Positions 9,001-10,000 of a DNA stretch of 10,000 nt are shown here, one piece after another (position 1 is the stretch's first letter; each line of letters starts with the position of its first letter). Both the position numbers and the translations under genes were made by a program. The notes beneath the pieces were generated by a model. It did not search any database. It was not told where the DNA came from and saw only the letters and a list, made by a program, of their open reading frames with translations. The DNA comes from Symbiodinium natans (taxonomy: Eukaryota > Sar > Dinophyceae > Suessiales > Symbiodiniaceae). Location: assembly GCA_905221605.1 (NCBI GenBank), contig CAJNDS010001553.1, forward strand, positions 1 to 10,000. The letters are read 5' to 3'.

Positions 9001-9064
9001 AGACCAAGCCTTCTTGCACGACCTCGCCCAATATCCCAACACATTTGCAATCCGAGAAGTCTAG
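3098..9064 (+). CDS. Helitron Rep/PIF1-helicase transposase with C-terminal Josephin domain
   Basis: The 1988-residue protein comes from one exon. Rep nicks DNA and rejoins it through tyrosine links; the helicase unwinds it for rolling-circle transposition in the nucleus. Visible in order: Cys-rich CxxC start (C4, C7, C20, C25); basic repeats (52-144); C189/C192, H200/C202, C212/C215 followed by a region like the DUF6570 segment of Helitrons (about 185-320); Helitron-like N region (about 430-710) with NFFMTLTCHARQPDI (544-558); HUH motif GYPHAHILLW (H700, H702); Cys/His segment HKHSEYC to CRFGFP (788-807); two-tyrosine motif RYILGYSFK (Y873, Y877, K880); helicase Walker A GPGGCGKS (1253-1260), APTGVAAWNINGVTLHT (1281-1297), Walker B LFVDEM (1335-1340), FSGDLYQLPP (1373-1382), TTIHKSQAATL (1608-1618), YVALSR (1637-1642); C2HC finger C1731/C1734/H1748/C1752; Lys-rich linker (1753-1792); Josephin domain (about 1836-1988). 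An in-frame TGA at 3086 and a good context (GCCATGG) support the start. No frameshift or stop occurs. Confidence 0.95.
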   Translation: MAPCQRCGVGNRSGRGPGWCSDPRCRQAEKEERQAEESAKRKARQQERVAKGGGSRGPLPPQGVSRQAQRLQLQAERAEHGFASRGPKPEADNREAQRLQLQAERAEHGFASRGPLPPQGVSRQAQRRELQAERAEDGFASRGPKPIATEIQKQGYPFPDEDELTPEQVDAHYLAFVRSWGRFGLSRVCEKCRTLTPAKHVCPAKGTKQMLCKRCREDSTKIILPDVPTAPEALQILRPIEQHLIAMARISQVLIDKLPSGGPSAQWGRMYAVLMEDPFICDVLEGAMLEEDGTVFVQGVQGLTASPARLDCLHEALKELKAQHRLYKANPAVDRAIAKMATILDVQLAQPDAVDERLSQQTASQGRQTGESGGSHSSALGSQSHGILREKEEDLEMTYLLPKELKIPGAETRQLQKARGCAALTDDMDVKLFPHLFPTGTGGWQSMYPSFSQYARKRLLSQDPRFEASPAYTMWLLETQTKKRLSGNINVRISGQQAPSRKTMYERGNNQVYTALRDIPGTQPYIYAKKGVALSMYEQLGTPNFFMTLTCHARQPDILVAAITGRLLRLRPETPPEELERQAAEILRCYQSDEQFKWDDLSPNQLCNQQPAIVARQFMHQLNQLMAWLEAEHDTESHLEQEADEQDEPEGGHRKEPEDFAQAPTRDSAGRHRGVRKERPPFKIRDYIIRIEWQKRGYPHAHILLWAVEWPRRTSAVSSRDAEKTAEAEAIVPDWSDEEAMESFTPTCAEDWSDKYICTKSPESWRKSTKVSPRNKELNAQLAELVRHKHSEYCGIKTYGSCRFGFPHNEIEERTRRRTSQEKYANSRWKSSLVVRRAQGDNMFGQYNIKILRRWRASMDLQVICELTSASRYILGYSFKSEQDLAAQRRMESILASLASSRNDHGGTSLGSQQVYKAAHAALQGRTTSTFEACHLLLGFPVVEFSREHVWVQVGPPDTWTLSVPQHEESLALQQPESYRSSKLDRDGHMPAAQRWYREMQVAFGNIEVELPVEGGKPATCRLLNMNFLDFCAAFKFIGVEFPQLRKRPAIVGYRNFSPDQEPEAFWFSRLLLYSVWMEPGDWLQEEDKGSHAAAFQRIARDVDGYPDFLRSKCFPQMDGTVNAARKLQAVQAVMYMKARMHPAHLRDGWANSKIAQDNYEDSIQILEALKARHGDDIEFAAPDHVPTGAPGDAFAPVEGGEESFNMLTAAENPSPETQHQRRAMEYIFETVWARRNTNDTNNTDRLHMRLHGPGGCGKSVVVRAAAHMLREAGVGTIIAAPTGVAAWNINGVTLHTCCLLPVVNQSYGRACDVPLPNGPILATLRSIWKLVAALFVDEMGFISSFMLERLDQHLRLAKNMPHVPFGGVHVVFSGDLYQLPPPGGLPAFASSLWTLLQLCELEGNQRAAKDPTWAALLARVRVGTWTEEDIQELQGMVLNKNDSRPSPKAVCLYPTRKAVAEKNRHYIEEHVKRTGVKLYQSPALDTNVKTGAPLSPEVVWADPENTAGLETLLHLAVGVRVMLRYNLDTQDGLVNGACGFVEHIDADETTGEIEKVWIEFEKKAGAKWRAENETSFVAISRRSATYLDMEGSKASRLQFPLVLAKATTIHKSQAATLQDGAHSRLDATCKQEGQAYVALSRCPEQALCTLEFFNPKSLRFNSKAEWALTQLKAQQAERDGTQLWKQLFQPPQSKDFYEAKLAEMGAPDWAQLMKRKEEEEHADGELPWCCRQCGQELPNTKLAIKEHKQKCPSKLKAKAKGSAKAKSKGKGGCKGRTKSVAKAKSRSSAKSRILLLGVPDKRPAADSAPNAPSAKLARTSNKPAAPLLSPQSNLPYFERQDRALCGMHALNNALGGAVFTETDMKEAVQILLQEGREERGEVAQDHMAADGYYSSEVLAQVIQSKALAAFNRIRWEMVLQPVTTKHELEAAVGLVQNRDNAHWVAYRFFNDSIFRIDSTTRSPEQLTDQAFLHDLAQYPNTFAIREV
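3251..3529 (+). repeat. in-frame tandem repeat near the transposase N-terminus
   Basis: Residues 66-87, 94-115 and 123-144 of the Rep/helicase repeat a 22-residue unit, RQAQRLQLQAERAEHGFASR plus GP. Two of them are linked by GPLPPQGVS and one by KPEADN. The DNA repeats too, and all copies keep the frame. The unit is basic and likely helical in QLQAERAE, so it may be a spacer or a DNA/RNA-contacting arm. Other Helitron proteins do not, to my knowledge, carry this unit. The same stretch is also open in one other plus frame and on the minus strand, as expected for a repeat without stops. Confidence 0.85.
8603..9061 (+). other. Josephin (ataxin-3-like) deubiquitinase domain of the transposase
   Basis: Residues about 1836-1988 match the Josephin family of cysteine proteases, which cleave ubiquitin from proteins or chains. 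The signature ERQDRALCGMHALNN places Gln1841 and Cys1846 five residues apart, as Q9 and C14 are in ataxin-3. NAHWVAY supplies His1943, and Asp1958 in FRIDST lies 15 residues later, the same spacing as H119 to N134 of ataxin-3. Asp at this site is also seen in the JOSD1/JOSD2 type. The segment ADGYYSSEVLAQVI (1890-1903) fits the family's GxFSxQVIxxAL helix, and YPNTFAIREV the final strand. The catalytic set looks complete. It is not the OTU domain known from Helentron proteins: the QxxxxCxxHxLNN signature is Josephin-specific. Substrate and role are unknown. Confidence 0.88.
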
Positions 9065-9585
9065 GCCGGCAGGGAAGGGCTTCAAAGCTCGCAACCACCA
9101 TGTCTGTAGAGGCAGCAAGAATGCGCAGCAACCGCCCGCCGCCTGCCAGGTTCCGCGGCTGCCGAGGACACAACGTCCATGTCTCACCACCTGCAGCAGG
9201 GTCTGCGCAGACCAAGGCTTAGGTCAGGACCACCAATGTACGCCAGCTCGGTGAAAACGAAGCATGGAGCTGGCTTGGAAGAACATCCAGCAAGCTTGTG
9301 TAATTCCTCACAGCAACACATCCACGACAATCCATCCACGCAAAATTCTTGGCTCAATAGAAGCGAACTCACAAGAAGCGAATCGAACATACATTCTTCT
9401 CATAGAAAAAGACCTAGGTAAGGCCCCGAAAAGTCGTGTCTCGCAAATTTGCCAAATACCGAAGACGAGTCAATATCTGCCCAAGAATTTGCAACCAGCA
9501 ATTTAGAAAATCAGAACCCATGACCCATCAGACCCGCCAAAACCCCGGACGCAAACCCTGTAAGACCTGGCTGTGTATGACCGTG
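9065..9585. other. non-coding 3' flank, no gene recognised
   Basis: About 520 bp follow the transposase stop. Short open frames exist (for example 9179-9421 on the plus strand), but their products have low complexity, match nothing I recognise and overlap one another. GC content falls clearly from about 9290 onward compared with the coding region. I see no clear polyadenylation signal (dinoflagellates generally lack AATAAA) and no clear Helitron 3' hairpin. It may be transposon 3' UTR plus terminal region. Confidence 0.5.
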
Positions 9586-9617
9586 TTCGATGGGACATGG
9601 TCTTGCAGTCCGTCCCC
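9586..9617 (+). pseudogene. short decayed copy A of Josephin coding DNA
   Basis: TTCGATGGGACATGGTCTTG and the bases after it, up to GTCCCC, align with the transposase at 8838-8869 (the RWEMVLQPVT segment) with about seven mismatches in 32. It shares the variant CTTGCAG with copy B at 9631, where the parent has GCTACAG. Copies A and B are therefore tandem duplicates of each other, with starts 45 bp apart. It is too short to code for anything. Confidence 0.55.
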
Positions 9618-9630
9618 ATGAAGGAAGCTA

Positions 9631-9723
9631 TTCGATGGGAGATAGTCTTGCAGCCGGTCACCGCCTAAGCACGAACTGGAAGCAGCCGCGGACCGCAATT
9701 TCCCAACACATTCGCAATCCGAA
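9631..9723 (+). pseudogene. decayed, internally deleted copy B of the Josephin 3' coding end
   Basis: Bases 9631-9688 align with 8838-8894 of the transposase, with about six mismatches and one inserted T that breaks the frame (stop TAA at 9666). Bases 9696-9723 then align with 9029-9056 (25 of 28 identical). About 134 bp of the parent, including the catalytic His and Asp codons, is missing between the two blocks. This is a remnant and not a gene. It may come from a tandem duplication of the element's 3' end or from a related family member inserted nearby. Confidence 0.8.
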
Positions 9724-9862
9724 ACTTGGCATGAAAACAATACGAGAAAAGAAAGAACCCAAAAAGCTTCAGTAGACAGGTCTCCCAAGCAACAATTTTA
9801 TTCGGGCTCTCCAACTTATTTGCGCAAGGCTTCACCAAGCCTGGAAAGCCATATACCCCATC

Positions 9863-9900
9863 TACCCACCCCCCCCTCCGCCCTCCCCCACCTCCCCCAA
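9863..9900. repeat. C-rich tract near the right edge
   Basis: This is a run of C broken by single T, G or A, similar in style to the tracts at 559-1110 but without the GTTCGACTTAAATGAGG spacer. The minus strand is G-rich with several runs of three or more G, so a G-quadruplex is possible. The antisense ORF crossing it (9816-9998) has biased composition and no recognisable product. Confidence 0.6.
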
Positions 9901-9921
9901 GCCTGGTTCAAAAGCAAAAGA

Positions 9922-9957
9922 AAAAACCGGTCAAAAACCCGGTCAAAACCGGTCTTT
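9922..9957. repeat. short ACCGGT tandem repeat
   Basis: Three units of roughly 11 bp (CCGGTCAAAAA, CCCGGTCAAAA, CCGGTCTTTA) follow an A-rich stretch. The ACCGGT hexamer is self-complementary, and the two perfect copies (9926-9931, 9948-9953) could pair. No function is evident. It could be a degenerate transposon-terminal subrepeat, but nothing ties it to the element. Confidence 0.55.
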
Positions 9958-10000
9958 ACCCTGGACCCGAATTCCGTTCGAGCAGCTCGTGCAATCACCC

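Larger units (their letters stand above)
2005..9064 (+). mobile_element. Helitron-class rolling-circle transposon, coding core (ends not defined)
   Basis: The span is called from its protein content: a 1988-codon Rep/helicase with intact HUH, two-tyrosine and PIF1 helicase motifs, plus a co-directional small gene upstream. The limits given are those of the genes and not of the element. I could not identify a reliable 5'-TC start, a 3' hairpin with CTRR end, or the internal-end structures known from Helentron-type elements. The left limit may lie in the repeat array and the right limit in 9065-10000, where decayed fragments of the same protein occur. It is not established that the small gene belongs to the element. 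Confidence 0.7.

Noticed and set aside
8603-9061. OTU protease domain as in Helentron elements
   Set aside because: The QxxxxCxxHxLNN signature and the His-to-Asp spacing of 15 fit Josephin. OTU proteins use a DGxCxFR-type motif, which is absent.
9816-9998. 60-codon minus-strand ORF at the right edge
   Set aside because: It crosses a C-rich tract and the ACCGGT repeat, has biased composition, and shows no recognisable family.

Overview
The window looks like nuclear DNA of a eukaryote, most likely a dinoflagellate and perhaps one of the Symbiodiniaceae. The reasons are indirect: one very long eukaryotic transposon ORF, short introns with canonical signals, coding DNA of moderately high GC, and repeat-rich non-coding DNA. 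No rRNA or other taxonomic marker is present, so this placement is an inference.

Left part (1 to about 1930): no credible gene, but a dense array of non-coding repeats. A 516-bp block (1-516) recurs almost unchanged at 1278-1793. Between the two copies lies a C-tract minisatellite (517-1182). Shorter units of 103, 86 and about 80 bp recur through the array. An approximately 18-bp motif, close to GTTCGACTTAAATGAGG, appears about 20 times. The array runs off the left edge of the window.

Middle part (1931-9064): the coding core of a Helitron-class rolling-circle transposon. A duplicated splice-acceptor-like motif (1931-2000) leads into a small gene (2005-2825). This gene is in two frames that a 47- or 50-nt GT-AG mini-intron would join. 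Its start is very acidic and its end has a weak ubiquitin-like pattern. A consensus intron signal set (2864-3027) lies in the spacer. Then comes one uninterrupted 1988-codon ORF (3098-9064). It encodes N-terminal Cys-rich motifs, a Helitron N-terminal region, an HUH Rep nuclease with both catalytic tyrosines, and a PIF1-type helicase with all the main motifs. These are followed by a C2HC zinc finger, a Lys-rich linker and, unexpectedly, a complete Josephin-type deubiquitinase domain. All the catalytic residues I could look for are present, so the element may be an autonomous copy or a recently active one.

Right part (9065-10000): no convincing gene. It carries two decayed, tandem fragments of the Josephin coding region (9586-9617 and 9631-9723), another C-rich tract and a small ACCGGT repeat. 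The two ends of the transposon could not be defined.

The most notable feature is the Rep/helicase-Josephin fusion. Known Helentron-type proteins can carry an OTU cysteine protease. Here a different deubiquitinase family sits downstream of the helicase, and the small upstream gene may itself be ubiquitin-like.
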